Shown piece after piece: positions 54,658-62,656 of a stretch of DNA of 64,000 nt (position 1 is the first letter of the stretch; the number at the start of each line of letters is the position of its first letter). The position numbers and the translations under genes were made by a program. The DNA is from Streptomyces exfoliatus (GTDB lineage: Bacteria; Actinomycetota; Actinomycetes; Streptomycetales; Streptomycetaceae). The notes under the pieces were generated by a model. The model searched no databases. It worked only from the letters and a program-made list of their open reading frames with translations, and had not been told where the DNA came from. The DNA lies in NCBI RefSeq assembly GCF_000725545.1, contig NZ_JNZP01000001.1, forward strand, positions 1-64,000. Direction: 5' to 3'.

Positions 54658-55481
54658 GCGCGCAGGTCCGCGAGTACCGCGTCCGTGAACGGCGGCCAGG
54701 CCTCGACCGCCCACGCCCCGAAGGGGCGGTCGGTGAGCGCCACGCACGCGGCCCGCGCGTCCGGGTCGATCCACAGGAAGGTGCCGGACTGCCCGAAGTG
54801 CCCGAAGGTGCGCGGCGAGGAGCCGGCGCCCGTCCAGTGCGGGGACTTGCCGTCGCGGATCTCGAAGCCGAGACCCCAGTCGTTCGGCCGCTGGTGCCCG
54901 TAACCGGGCAGGATGCCCGTCAGGCCGGGGTACGTGACGCTCATCGCGTCGAGGACGGTGCGCGGGTCGAGCAGCCGCGGCGCCTGCACCTCGGCGGCGA
55001 ACCGCACCAGGTCGTCGACGGTCGACACGGCGTCCTTGGCGGGCGAACCCTCCAGGCTCGTCGCGGTCATGCCGAGCGGCTCCAGGACCGCCTGACGCAG
55101 GTACTCGGCGAACGGGATGTCGGCCGCCTTGGCGACATGGTCGCCGAGCGCCTCGAAGCCGGTGTTGGAGTAGATCCGGCGGGTGCCGGGCGCGGCCATC
55201 ACCCGGTTCTCGTCGAAGGCGAGCCCCGAGGTGTGGGCGAGGAGATGGCGGACGGTCGCGCCCTCGGGCCCGGCGGGCTCGTCGAGGTCGATCGCCCCCT
55301 CCTCGTACGCGACGAGGACGGCGTACGCCACGAGCGGCTTGGTCACCGAGGCGAGCGGGAAACGCCGTCCGGTGGGGCCGTGGGACCCGGCCAGGGTGCC
55401 GTCCGCGCGGACGACGGCCGCCGCCGCGGTGGGAACGGGCCAGTTCTCGATCGACGCCAGGCTCGGCAAGCTGCTCTGCAT
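54651..55481 (-). CDS. Beta-lactamase-fold serine hydrolase (class C/DD-peptidase-like)
   Basis: 276 aa. The SxxK motif is Ser45-Val-Thr-Lys48 (FPLASVTKPL), the second motif IYSNTGFEALG (YSN), and GHFGQSGT stands in the HxG third-motif position. RHLLAHTSGLAF is characteristic of the family. There is no signal peptide, so it is a cytoplasmic esterase or peptidase rather than a resistance enzyme. It is convergent with the lipoprotein gene and divergent from a MerR gene. The shared remnant repeat spans its stop. Confidence 0.9.
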   Translation of the reverse strand: MQSSLPSLASIENWPVPTAAAAVVRADGTLAGSHGPTGRRFPLASVTKPLVAYAVLVAYEEGAIDLDEPAGPEGATVRHLLAHTSGLAFDENRVMAAPGTRRIYSNTGFEALGDHVAKAADIPFAEYLRQAVLEPLGMTATSLEGSPAKDAVSTVDDLVRFAAEVQAPRLLDPRTVLDAMSVTYPGLTGILPGYGHQRPNDWGLGFEIRDGKSPHWTGAGSSPRTFGHFGQSGTFLWIDPDARAACVALTDRPFGAWAVEAWPPFTDAVLADLRAA

Positions 55482-55494
55482 GGGCCGAGCCTAC

Positions 55495-55525
55495 TTGCTT
55501 CGAGTGCACTCCAACGTTTTAGCGT
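55495..55525 (+). promoter_or_regulatory. MerR-type promoter for the merR-AKR operon
   Basis: -35 TTGCTT (55495-55500), 19-bp spacer holding the palindrome GAGTGCACTC (55502-55511), -10 TAGCGT (55520-55525). The 19-bp spacing with a central dyad is the MerR hallmark. The -10 ends 6 nt before ATG 55532, so the transcript is probably leaderless and the gene autoregulated. Confidence 0.8.
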
Positions 55526-55531
55526 GGGGGC

Positions 55532-55948
55532 ATGAGCGTGATCGCGAGCACGGCCGCCGGTCCGAGCGGAACCCGGGCGCACTACACCATCAGCGAGGTC
55601 GCCGCCCTGACCGGCCTCTCGGCGCACACCCTGCGCTGGTACGAGCGCATCGGCCTGATGCCGCACGTCGACCGTTCGCACACGGGCCAGCGCCGCTTCA
55701 CCGAAGGGGACCTGGGCTGGCTGGGGTTCGTCGGCAAGCTGCGCCTGACCGGGATGCCGGTCGCCGACATGGTCCGGTACGCGGAGCTCGTACGGGAGGG
55801 CGACCACACCCGCGAGGAACGCCGGGAGCTCCTGGAGGCCACCCGGCGGGACGTGCTCTCCCGGATCACCGAGCTCCAGGACACGCTCGCCGTGCTCGAC
55901 ATCAAGATCAGCCATTACGGGACCGCATGCGGAGGCACTTCATCATGA
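55532..55948 (+). CDS. MerR-family regulator
   Basis: 138 aa. The HTH is HYTISEVAALTGLSAHTLRWYERIGLMPHVDRSHTGQRRFTEGDL, and KLRLTGMPVADMVRYAEL leads to a coiled-coil dimerisation helix (~95-125). One Cys (HYGTACGG, near the end) is the only thiol. The sequence resembles aldehyde-responsive MerR proteins (AdhR-like), and the downstream aldo/keto reductase fits that. The stop overlaps the reductase ATG by 4 bp, and the promoter carries the matching dyad. Confidence 0.93.
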   Translation: MSVIASTAAGPSGTRAHYTISEVAALTGLSAHTLRWYERIGLMPHVDRSHTGQRRFTEGDLGWLGFVGKLRLTGMPVADMVRYAELVREGDHTREERRELLEATRRDVLSRITELQDTLAVLDIKISHYGTACGGTSS

Positions 55949-56985
55949 CCGGCGCGAACAAGACCAGCGTGACCAGGATCGACACCGTACGGCTCGGCGG
56001 CCAGGACGGACCCGAGATCGGCGTCCAGGGTTTCGGCGCCATGGGCATCAGCGAGTTCTACGGCGAGACCGACGAGGCAGCCGCCCGGGACACCCTCGAC
56101 GCGGCCCTGGAGGCCGGCGTCACCCTGATCGACACCGCCGACATCTACGGCAGCGGCGCCAACGAGGAGTTCCTCGCCCCCTTCCTCGCCGCGCACCGCG
56201 ACGAGGTCACCCTCGCGACCAAGTTCGCCATCGAGCGGCGCGCCGACGACCCGTCCCACCGGGCCGTCCGCAACGACCCCGCCTACATCAGGAAGGCCGC
56301 GGAGGACAGCCTGCGCCGCCTCGGCGTCGAGACCATCGACCTCTACTACATGCACCGGCGCGACCCGGAGATCCCGTTCGCCGAGTCCGTCGGCGCGATG
56401 GCCGAACTCGTCGCGGAGGGCAAGGTCCGGTACCTCGGCCTCAGCGAGGTCACGGGACCCGAACTGCGCGAGGCCCACGCCGTGCACCCCATCGCCGCCC
56501 TCCAGTCGGAGTGGTCGCTCTTCTCCCGGGACGTGGAGCGCAGCGCCGTCGCGGCCGCCGCCGAACTCGGCGTCACCTTCGTGCCCTACTCGCCGCTCGG
56601 CCGGGGCTTCCTGACCGGGGCGTTCGCGGACGCCGCCAAGGACCTGTCGGGCGGCGACTTCCGCAAGTACCAGCCGAGGTTCACCGGCGAGAACGCGGAG
56701 CGGAACGCCGCCCTGCTCGAACCGGTCCGCGGGATCGCCGCCGCGCACGATGCGACCCCGGCGCAGATCGCCCTCGCCTGGGTGCAGCAGCGGGCGACCG
56801 TGCACGGTCTGACGGTCGTCCCGATCCCCGGCACCCGCAAGCGCTCCCGCCTGGAGGAGAACGCGGCCGCGACCCGGATCACCCTGACCGGGGAGGAGCT
56901 CGCCGAACTGGAGCCGATCGCGGGCCTGGTGGCGGGGGACCGCTACCCGGACATGCGCTTCACCTCGGTGACCCGCGAGGTCTGA
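55945..56985 (+). CDS. Aldo/keto reductase
   Basis: 346 aa from ATG overlapping the merR stop; GGAGG lies 9 nt upstream inside merR. Catalytic tetrad: Asp63 and Tyr68 (LIDTADIYGSG), Lys93 (LATKFAIE), His137 (DLYYMHRRDP). The NADPH-binding end is TVVPIPGTRKRSRLEENAAA. It belongs to the AKR13-like group of perakine-reductase type. It probably reduces toxic aldehydes sensed by the MerR protein. It is convergent with the acyltransferase, 14 bp away, with no terminator visible. Confidence 0.94.
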   Translation: MTGANKTSVTRIDTVRLGGQDGPEIGVQGFGAMGISEFYGETDEAAARDTLDAALEAGVTLIDTADIYGSGANEEFLAPFLAAHRDEVTLATKFAIERRADDPSHRAVRNDPAYIRKAAEDSLRRLGVETIDLYYMHRRDPEIPFAESVGAMAELVAEGKVRYLGLSEVTGPELREAHAVHPIAALQSEWSLFSRDVERSAVAAAAELGVTFVPYSPLGRGFLTGAFADAAKDLSGGDFRKYQPRFTGENAERNAALLEPVRGIAAAHDATPAQIALAWVQQRATVHGLTVVPIPGTRKRSRLEENAAATRITLTGEELAELEPIAGLVAGDRYPDMRFTSVTREV

Positions 56986-56999
56986 GCGCCTCCGCCCGC

Positions 57000-58196
57000 T
57001 CACGCAAGCCCCAGGGCGAAGACCGCGAACCCCGCCGCCAGCAGCCCCGCCACGGTGCGGCGGGCCGTTCCGGTCTTCGTCCACGGCGACTCGAAGCCCC
57101 GCGCGAACCGCCCGATCAGGACCAGCAGTCCGGCGAAGACCGGCATCCACGCCAGCCGGGCGAGGATCCAGCCGACCGAGTCCGGCGCGCCGACCAGACC
57201 GGGCACCTCCCCGAGGTACGAGGCGGGGATCGCCGCCGTGAGCATCGCCGTCTGGTGCCAGCACAGGATCGTCATCGCGGACAGGTTGACGATCACGACG
57301 GGGGCCCACAGCGCGGGCCGCCTCAGGAGCGCGCCGAGCCGGTTCCTGAGCAGGATCGCCGCACCGCTCTGCGCGGCGGCGAGGGCGAGGACGAGCAGCG
57401 ACGGCGGGTGCGAGTTGGTGCGGGTCCCGCCGGGGACGCCGACCATCGACGCCGGGTAGCCGAACCAGACGAGGAGAGCCGCGAAGAGCGCGGTGCCGCC
57501 GAGCAGCAGCGCCCAGGCGTGGCGCCGGGTGACCCGGCCCTCGCCCCAGGAGACGCCGAGCTGGTAGGCGAAGAGCCAGCCGGGCAGGATGTTCAGGAGG
57601 CTCAGCCAGGACGGCACGGCGTCGGCGTACGGCCCGTACCGCAGGAAGTCGACGACGGCGACCGAGCCGAGCAGCGGCGCCGCGGCCCACACCCCGAGGC
57701 GGCGGGCCGCCCGCACGCACAGCGGGGTGAGCGCGGTGACCACCGTGTAGACGCCGACGAACCAGAGGGGCTGGATGACGAGGGTGGACGCCGTCCGCAG
57801 GCTGTCCACGGGCACCCCGAGGCCGAAGTGGAGCAGCGGCAGCAGCGCCGCCCACACCGCGGTGACCCCGAGGACCGGGCGGCCGAGCCGGGCGAGCCGG
57901 GCCTTCAGCCACTCGCCCGCCGAACCCTTCCTGCGCCGGTACGAGAGCACCGAGGCGTAGCCGCCGACGAGGAAGAAGATCCCCAGCATCTGGAGGACCC
58001 AGCTGACCGGGGCGAGTCCGGCGAACGTGCCCAGCGGGCTCGCGTTGTGGATCGCGCCGTCGGAGGAGAGCGTGAACCCGCCGAGCAGCCAGTGCCCGGT
58101 GGGCACGGCGAGCAGGGCCAGGGCGCGGAGCCCGTCGATCGCCCGGTCGCGGTGGACGGGGGTGCGGGATTCGATCCGCTCGGCCAGCCTGTTCAT
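57000..58196 (-). CDS. Acyltransferase 3 family membrane protein (OafA-like)
   Basis: 398 aa. After VHRDRAIDGLRALALLAVPTGHWLLGG (family start with DGLRA and a His), about 10-11 TM helices follow, including FFLVGGYASVLSYRRRKG and LWFVGVYTVVTALTPL. The conserved Arg and GLRAL motif match Acyl_transf_3, which transfers acetyl or other groups to sugars, antibiotics or polymers. Its start overlaps the stop of the DUF1023 hydrolase by 4 bp. The two may form an acyl-transfer/hydrolysis pair at the cell surface. Confidence 0.9.
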   Translation of the reverse strand: MNRLAERIESRTPVHRDRAIDGLRALALLAVPTGHWLLGGFTLSSDGAIHNASPLGTFAGLAPVSWVLQMLGIFFLVGGYASVLSYRRRKGSAGEWLKARLARLGRPVLGVTAVWAALLPLLHFGLGVPVDSLRTASTLVIQPLWFVGVYTVVTALTPLCVRAARRLGVWAAAPLLGSVAVVDFLRYGPYADAVPSWLSLLNILPGWLFAYQLGVSWGEGRVTRRHAWALLLGGTALFAALLVWFGYPASMVGVPGGTRTNSHPPSLLVLALAAAQSGAAILLRNRLGALLRRPALWAPVVIVNLSAMTILCWHQTAMLTAAIPASYLGEVPGLVGAPDSVGWILARLAWMPVFAGLLVLIGRFARGFESPWTKTGTARRTVAGLLAAGFAVFALGLA

Positions 58197-59173
58197 CGGA
58201 CGTCTCCCTCGGCGATGGCGGCGAAGGCGCGCAGGGAGCCGGTGCCGGGCGCGAAGTAGCCGCCGTGGCCGGCGGCGTCGTCGGCCGGGACGCGGCGGGC
58301 GCCGAACGCCGGGTCGGTGGGGTCGGTGCCGTGCCCGAGACCGGCGAGCTCGACGTTCGGGATCCGGTCGATCCAGTCGGTGGGGTCCTTCGCGGCCCAG
58401 ACGCGGGCGGATGTGCCGAGTTCGGCGACGTTCTCGGCGCGCATCCCGGGGGAGCCGAAGACCACCAGGTCCTTGGCCTTCAGGTCGCGGGCGGCGAGGC
58501 CGCAGACGACGGAGCCGTAGCTGTGGCAGAACACGGACGGTTCGGCGGCCCCGACGGCGGCGAGCCCGTCGGTGAACCGGGTGAGCCGGTCCGCCCCGAT
58601 CTCGGCGAGACGGCCGGTGGCCGCGTCGAGGCCGACGCCGACGGGCGTGGTGTACCCGGCCCAGGCGACGACCGCCGTACGGCCGCCGGTCGCCCGGCGC
58701 AGGGCGGTCGCCATGTCCGCGAGCGGCCGGACGTGCGCCGTGTCGGTGTCGGAGCCGGGCACGATCACCGCCACGTGCTCGGCCCGCTCCAGGTCCCCGT
58801 ACACGAGGGCGACCTGTCCCCGGCCGCGCGGATCGTGGGCCAGGACCCGCGCCCCTTCGAACTGCCCTTGTGTGGCACGGGCGTTGGCCTCGTACCGCAG
58901 GGCCAGGGGCGCGCCGTCGAGGTTCCCGACGACCGTGGGGTGCGTGCGGGCCAGTTCACGCTGTCGTACGGGGCCGAGGCCCGCGAAGAACCGACTGACC
59001 TCGGCCGGGCTCATCCGCTCCGGGTCCGGCAGCCCCGCAGCCCGCCAGGCCGCGGTCCCGACCGGGGCGCCGGTCACGGCCCGCTGCGCGTCCCCCGACG
59101 CCCAGCCGGCCGTTCCGGTGATCACGGTGGCCACCAGGGCCATGGTGGTCAGGGTCCTCGCAAAGCGGCGCAT
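58193..59173 (-). CDS. DUF1023 alpha/beta hydrolase, secreted
   Basis: 326 aa with signal peptide (RRFARTLTTMALVATVITGTAGWASG). The DUF1023 core covers ~85-300: THPTVVGNLDGAPLALRYEAN, LVYGDLERAEHVAVIVPGSDTD, VVAWAGYTTPVGVGLDAATG and the nucleophile elbow SVFCHSYGSVVCG, with the His in DDAAGHGGYFAPGT. DUF1023 proteins are actinobacterial serine hydrolases of unknown substrate. A paralogue with the same motifs lies at 62657-63871. The 14-bp motif CTGATACCCGGGTA lies 100 bp upstream. Confidence 0.91.
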   Translation of the reverse strand: MRRFARTLTTMALVATVITGTAGWASGDAQRAVTGAPVGTAAWRAAGLPDPERMSPAEVSRFFAGLGPVRQRELARTHPTVVGNLDGAPLALRYEANARATQGQFEGARVLAHDPRGRGQVALVYGDLERAEHVAVIVPGSDTDTAHVRPLADMATALRRATGGRTAVVAWAGYTTPVGVGLDAATGRLAEIGADRLTRFTDGLAAVGAAEPSVFCHSYGSVVCGLAARDLKAKDLVVFGSPGMRAENVAELGTSARVWAAKDPTDWIDRIPNVELAGLGHGTDPTDPAFGARRVPADDAAGHGGYFAPGTGSLRAFAAIAEGDVR

Positions 59174-59237
59174 GGGCTCGCCCTCCCTCTCCGGTTCTCG
59201 CTCGTTCGTCGGCGAGAGGAAGGTAGGAAGACGGCGG

Positions 59238-59286
59238 GTGACGACACGTCACACCGGGGAGCCAACCCTGTGCTGATACCCGGGTA
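59238..59286. promoter_or_regulatory. Upstream region of the DUF1023 operon: dyad and shared 14-mer
   Basis: GTGACG/CGTCAC dyad at 59238-59252 and CTGATACCCGGGTA at 59273-59286, about 65-113 bp upstream of the 59173 start. The 14-mer recurs exactly at 61573-61586 upstream of the two-component genes. It is a likely common regulator site. Confidence 0.55.
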
Positions 59287-59384
59287 GGGGGTGGACGAGC
59301 GGCCAACCCCAGCGCGGGGGTGGGGTTTTCCCCCGGGGGTCGGCAGGGGGAGGGGTGGCCGGGGGCGCGGAGGGGCCCGGGAGG

Positions 59385-60065
59385 TCAGGACGTGCCCGGG
59401 GTCACCAGGCCCGACTCGTACGCGAAGACCACGGCCTGCGCCCGGTCGCGGAGGTCCAGCTTGGCGAGGACCCGCCCGATGTGGGTCTTCACCGTCTGCT
59501 CGGCGAGGACCAGGTGGTCGGCGATCTCCTGGTTCGACAGGCCCCGGGCGATCAGCTCCAGGACCTCCGTCTCCCTCGGGGTGAGGCCGTTCAGGCGCAG
59601 GGCCGTGGTGTCCCGGCGCGGCGCGGGCCGGGACGCGGCGAAGTCGGCGATGAGCCGCCGCGTCACGGACGGGGCGAGCAGCGCCTCGCCCGCCGCCACC
59701 ACTCGTACCGCCGAGATGAGATCGGCCGGCGGCGCGTCCTTCAGGAGGAAGCCCGACGCGCCCGCGCGCAGCGCCTCGTACACGTAGTCGTCCACGTCGA
59801 AGGTGGTCAGCATGAGCACCCTCGGCACGTGGGTGACACCGGTCGGCGGGTGCAGGATCTCCCGGGCGGCGGCCAGCCCGTCCAGCTCCGGCATCCGTAC
59901 GTCCATCAGGACGACGTCCGGGTGCGTGGACCGCGCCACGTCCACGCCCTGCCGCCCGTCCGGCGCCTCGCCCACCACGTCGATGTCGGGCTGGGCGGAG
60001 AGCAGCGCGGCGAATCCGGCCCGCACCATGGCCTGGTCGTCGACGATGATCACGCGGATGGTCAC
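59385..60065 (-). CDS. NarL/LuxR-type response regulator
   Basis: 226 aa from GTG 60065, overlapping the kinase stop by 4 bp. Receiver: VIIVDDQAMVRAGFAALL, phosphoacceptor Asp in DVVLMDVRMPELDG, and Lys in GFLLKDAPPADL. The C-terminal LuxR HTH is LTPRETEVLELIARGLSNQEIADHLVLAEQTVKTHIGRVLAKLDLRDR. NarL-type regulators of this class usually pair with HisKA_3 kinases, as here. The shared 14-mer in front of both this operon and the DUF1023 operon is a candidate target. Confidence 0.95.
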   Translation of the reverse strand: MTIRVIIVDDQAMVRAGFAALLSAQPDIDVVGEAPDGRQGVDVARSTHPDVVLMDVRMPELDGLAAAREILHPPTGVTHVPRVLMLTTFDVDDYVYEALRAGASGFLLKDAPPADLISAVRVVAAGEALLAPSVTRRLIADFAASRPAPRRDTTALRLNGLTPRETEVLELIARGLSNQEIADHLVLAEQTVKTHIGRVLAKLDLRDRAQAVVFAYESGLVTPGTS

Positions 60066-61510
60066 TCGGGTTCCTTGCCGGTCGTGGGGATGTTCGTGCC
60101 GCTCGCGGTCGTCGCGGTCGTCGCGGTCGTGACGGTCGGGGTGGCCGGGTCCTGGGCCAGCGGCATCCGTGCGGCCACCCGGAAACCGCCGTCCGGCAGC
60201 GGACCGGTGTCGAGCGAGCCGCCCGTCAACCGTACGCGCTCCCGCATGCCGACGAGCCCGTGCCCGGTACCGGACGCGCCCCGCTCGACCGAGGAACCGG
60301 GCTCCGTGGCGGGGCCGTTGACCACGAGGACCGTCAGCCACCCCTCGTCCGCCCGGACCGACACCCGGGTCGAGGCGCCGGGCGCGTGCCGGACGACGTT
60401 GGCCAGGGCCTCCTGCACGATCCGGTACGCGGACAGGTCCACCGCCTGCGGCACGTCCCCGAGGTCCGCGGCGAGCCGCAGTTCGGCCGGCACCCCGGCC
60501 CGTACCGTCGCCTCGACCAGCTGCTGGACCCGGTCGAGACCCGGCTGCGGGGCCCGTTCGCCCTCGCTGCCGTCGCTGCGGAGCACGGACAGCAGCCGCC
60601 GCATCTCGGCCAGCGACTCGCGCGCGCTCGCCGCGATCGAGGTGAACTCCTCGCGGGCGGCCTCCGGAAGCTCCGGGATGCGGTACGGGGCCGAGTCGGC
60701 CTGCACGGTGATCACGGACATGTGGTGGGCCACCACGTCGTGCAGCTCGCGTGCGATCCTGGCCCGCTCCTCCAGGAGGGTGCGGTGGGCCCGTTCGGCC
60801 TCGCTGATGGTCTCCTGCTCCCGCAGCAGCCGCTGGGCGTCGCCCCGCGCGCGTACGGCCGAGGTGAGGAGCAGCAGCACCCCGGTCAGCACGAACAGCA
60901 GGGTGTGGATGCTGGTGTACCCGTCGGGCCGGAAGACCTCCATGGCGTATCCGGCCGCGCCCGTGGCCAGCCAGACGCCGAACAGCGTCCGGCGGGACTC
61001 GCGCAGGCCGAGCGCGATCATCAGCGCGCAGTAGCCGACGACGCTCGGCGGGGTCCAGGGCCAGAGATGGGCGCGCGGGCCGTCCGATGCGAGCAGGACG
61101 AGCGCGCCGAGAAGGTTGGCGGGGAAGATGATCCACCAGGCCTGCAGGGGGCGGGCGACGGCGAGCAGCAGCGGCGCGGTCTGGGCGGTGCCGATCGCGC
61201 CGGCGAGGGCGCCGTTGACGCCGTAGTCCCCGCTGAGGAGGTGGACCGTGGTGGGCAGGAGCGACGCGACGAGCGCGAGGCCGAAGACGTACGGCACCAG
61301 CCGCACCCAGCGAGAGGAGGCGTCGGAGAGCAGGGGAGCCCCGGGCGCGCTGGGGGTGGTGAGCGCGGACGTGAATCCCTGGAACGTCTCGCCTGCGCGG
61401 GCACCGAGCCCGTGGAACGACGCACGCGTCCGGGTGCCGAGCCGGCTGATCCGGTTCGGTTTCTCGGGCCGGCGGGAGGATGGCGGCTCGTGCCGCGGTT
61501 CGGTAGCCAT
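60062..61510 (-). CDS. HisKA_3 sensor histidine kinase
   Basis: 482 aa from ATG 61510. A disordered basic N-terminus (~75 aa) precedes about six TM helices (~80-225: WVRLVPYVFGLALVASLLP, IFPANLLGALVLLASDG, ALMIALGLRESRRTLFGVW and others). HisKA_3 has the phosphoacceptor His257 in IARELHDVVAHHMSV. HATPase motifs: N box EALANVVRHAPG, G1 replaced by VVNGPAT (no DxGxG), and G2 GTGHGLVGMRER. The weak G1 is common in this kinase group. The Thr/Ala-rich C-terminal tail encodes a TTATTATTA repeat. It probably senses membrane or envelope state. Confidence 0.92.
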   Translation of the reverse strand: MATEPRHEPPSSRRPEKPNRISRLGTRTRASFHGLGARAGETFQGFTSALTTPSAPGAPLLSDASSRWVRLVPYVFGLALVASLLPTTVHLLSGDYGVNGALAGAIGTAQTAPLLLAVARPLQAWWIIFPANLLGALVLLASDGPRAHLWPWTPPSVVGYCALMIALGLRESRRTLFGVWLATGAAGYAMEVFRPDGYTSIHTLLFVLTGVLLLLTSAVRARGDAQRLLREQETISEAERAHRTLLEERARIARELHDVVAHHMSVITVQADSAPYRIPELPEAAREEFTSIAASARESLAEMRRLLSVLRSDGSEGERAPQPGLDRVQQLVEATVRAGVPAELRLAADLGDVPQAVDLSAYRIVQEALANVVRHAPGASTRVSVRADEGWLTVLVVNGPATEPGSSVERGASGTGHGLVGMRERVRLTGGSLDTGPLPDGGFRVAARMPLAQDPATPTVTTATTATTASGTNIPTTGKEPE

Positions 61511-61537
61511 GACCCGCCCAGGGTAGGCAGCGTGCCC

Positions 61538-61599
61538 GGCCCCCGACGTCATACCGCGGACCGGGCTACGGCCTGATACCCGGGTATGACATCGGGGCC
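61538..61599. promoter_or_regulatory. Large imperfect dyad with embedded 14-mer upstream of the NarL-type system
   Basis: Left arm GGCCCCCGACGTCATACC (61538-61555) mirrors right arm GGTATGACATCGGGGCC (61583-61599), differing by one base and one C. Nearly central is CTGATACCCGGGTA (61573-61586), also part of the 12-bp palindrome ATACCCGGGTAT (61576-61587). It covers about -28 to -89 relative to ATG 61510, suiting autoregulation. Confidence 0.6.
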
Positions 61600-61613
61600 A
61601 GGACGGCCCGGAC

Positions 61614-62582
61614 TCACAGCTCCGCGAGCAGTTCCGCCTTCTTCGCCGAGAACTCCGCGTCCGTCACCAGGCCGGCCTGGTGCAGTTCACCCAGGTGCCG
61701 AATCCTTTCGGCAACGGCTCCGGCAACCGCTCCGGCATCGGCTCCGGGGGCGGCCACGCGGGCGGGGACGCGGTCCGTCGTCGTCCGGATGGCCGCGAGC
61801 ACCGCCGCGGCGAAGGGGAGGGACAGGTGCACCGGCCCGTAGCCCAGGCCGAAGAGCACGGAGGCGGGGTCCCGGTCCGGCTGGGACGCGCGCGGTTCGC
61901 CGCCCCTCGGCACCAGGCGCAGGTGCCCGCCGAGGACGTCCGGAGAGCGCCACTCGACCCCGCAGAGGTCCCGTACCTGGAAGAACTGGTCGCCCGCCTT
62001 CCACTTCTCGGAGGACGCGCCCGTCGAGGACCAGCGGAAGGCGACCTCCGACCGGCCGTCGAAACTCGCCTTCCCGTCGTACGCCTTGAAGGCCTGCGGC
62101 CCCGGCGGCGGCGCCACGAGGAAGCGCTCGGCGGGCGTCACGTCCACGTCCACGATGTCGAAGGCGCTGGTCCCGAAGGCGCCCGCTTCCAGGAGGTCAG
62201 GGGAGGCCTCGGTGGGGTCCGGGACGTCCCAGGCGGCGGTCGTCCGCGGTCCGAGGACCTTCCGCAGCTCGTCCCGGTAGTACTCGGCGAGCGTCTCCCG
62301 ATCCGCCGGGAGCACCAGGCGGTACGGATCGCATTGTTCCGCGAGCTGCCCCGCGGCCGCCTCCATCAGTGGATCGGCACCCGGTCTCGGCACGGCGTGC
62401 AGCACGACGGTGTCCCGTTTGCCGGGCGTGAGCGTCACGGACGCCAACGCCTCGTACGGTATCCGTCGCTCGCGCAGCACGTGGAAGAGCTTCGGCGTGC
62501 GGTTCCCCCGTTCGAAGCGGATGACGAGGGCGTCGCTCTCGAACTCCCAGGTGGCATGAATTCCGGCCAGCACATCACCCAT
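61614..62582 (-). CDS. DUF4429 protein with C-terminal SHOCT motif
   Basis: 322 aa from ATG 62582 (MGDVLAGIHATWEFESDALVIRFERG), the usual family start; ATG 62591 adds three residues. Two DUF4429-like beta regions: FESDALVIRFERGNRTPKLFHVLRERRIPYEALASVTLTPGK near 14-60, and DIVDVDVT through YDGKASFDGRSEVAFRWSSTGASSEKW near 145-210, with a PH-domain-like pattern. The end (LGELHQAGLVTDAEFSAKKAELLAEL) is a SHOCT motif. It could bind lipid or another protein at the membrane; function is unknown. Confidence 0.88.
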   Translation of the reverse strand: MGDVLAGIHATWEFESDALVIRFERGNRTPKLFHVLRERRIPYEALASVTLTPGKRDTVVLHAVPRPGADPLMEAAAGQLAEQCDPYRLVLPADRETLAEYYRDELRKVLGPRTTAAWDVPDPTEASPDLLEAGAFGTSAFDIVDVDVTPAERFLVAPPPGPQAFKAYDGKASFDGRSEVAFRWSSTGASSEKWKAGDQFFQVRDLCGVEWRSPDVLGGHLRLVPRGGEPRASQPDRDPASVLFGLGYGPVHLSLPFAAAVLAAIRTTTDRVPARVAAPGADAGAVAGAVAERIRHLGELHQAGLVTDAEFSAKKAELLAEL

Positions 62583-62656
62583 ACGCCTCATCGTAGGGGG
62601 CCCGTGCCCGTGCGTCGCCCCCGTGAAAGGTCCCGAAATCACGTGATCTACGCGCG

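Noticed and set aside
54651..55481. A secreted beta-lactamase
   Set aside because: The SxxK and YSN motifs are present, but there is no signal peptide and the third motif is HFG rather than KTG.
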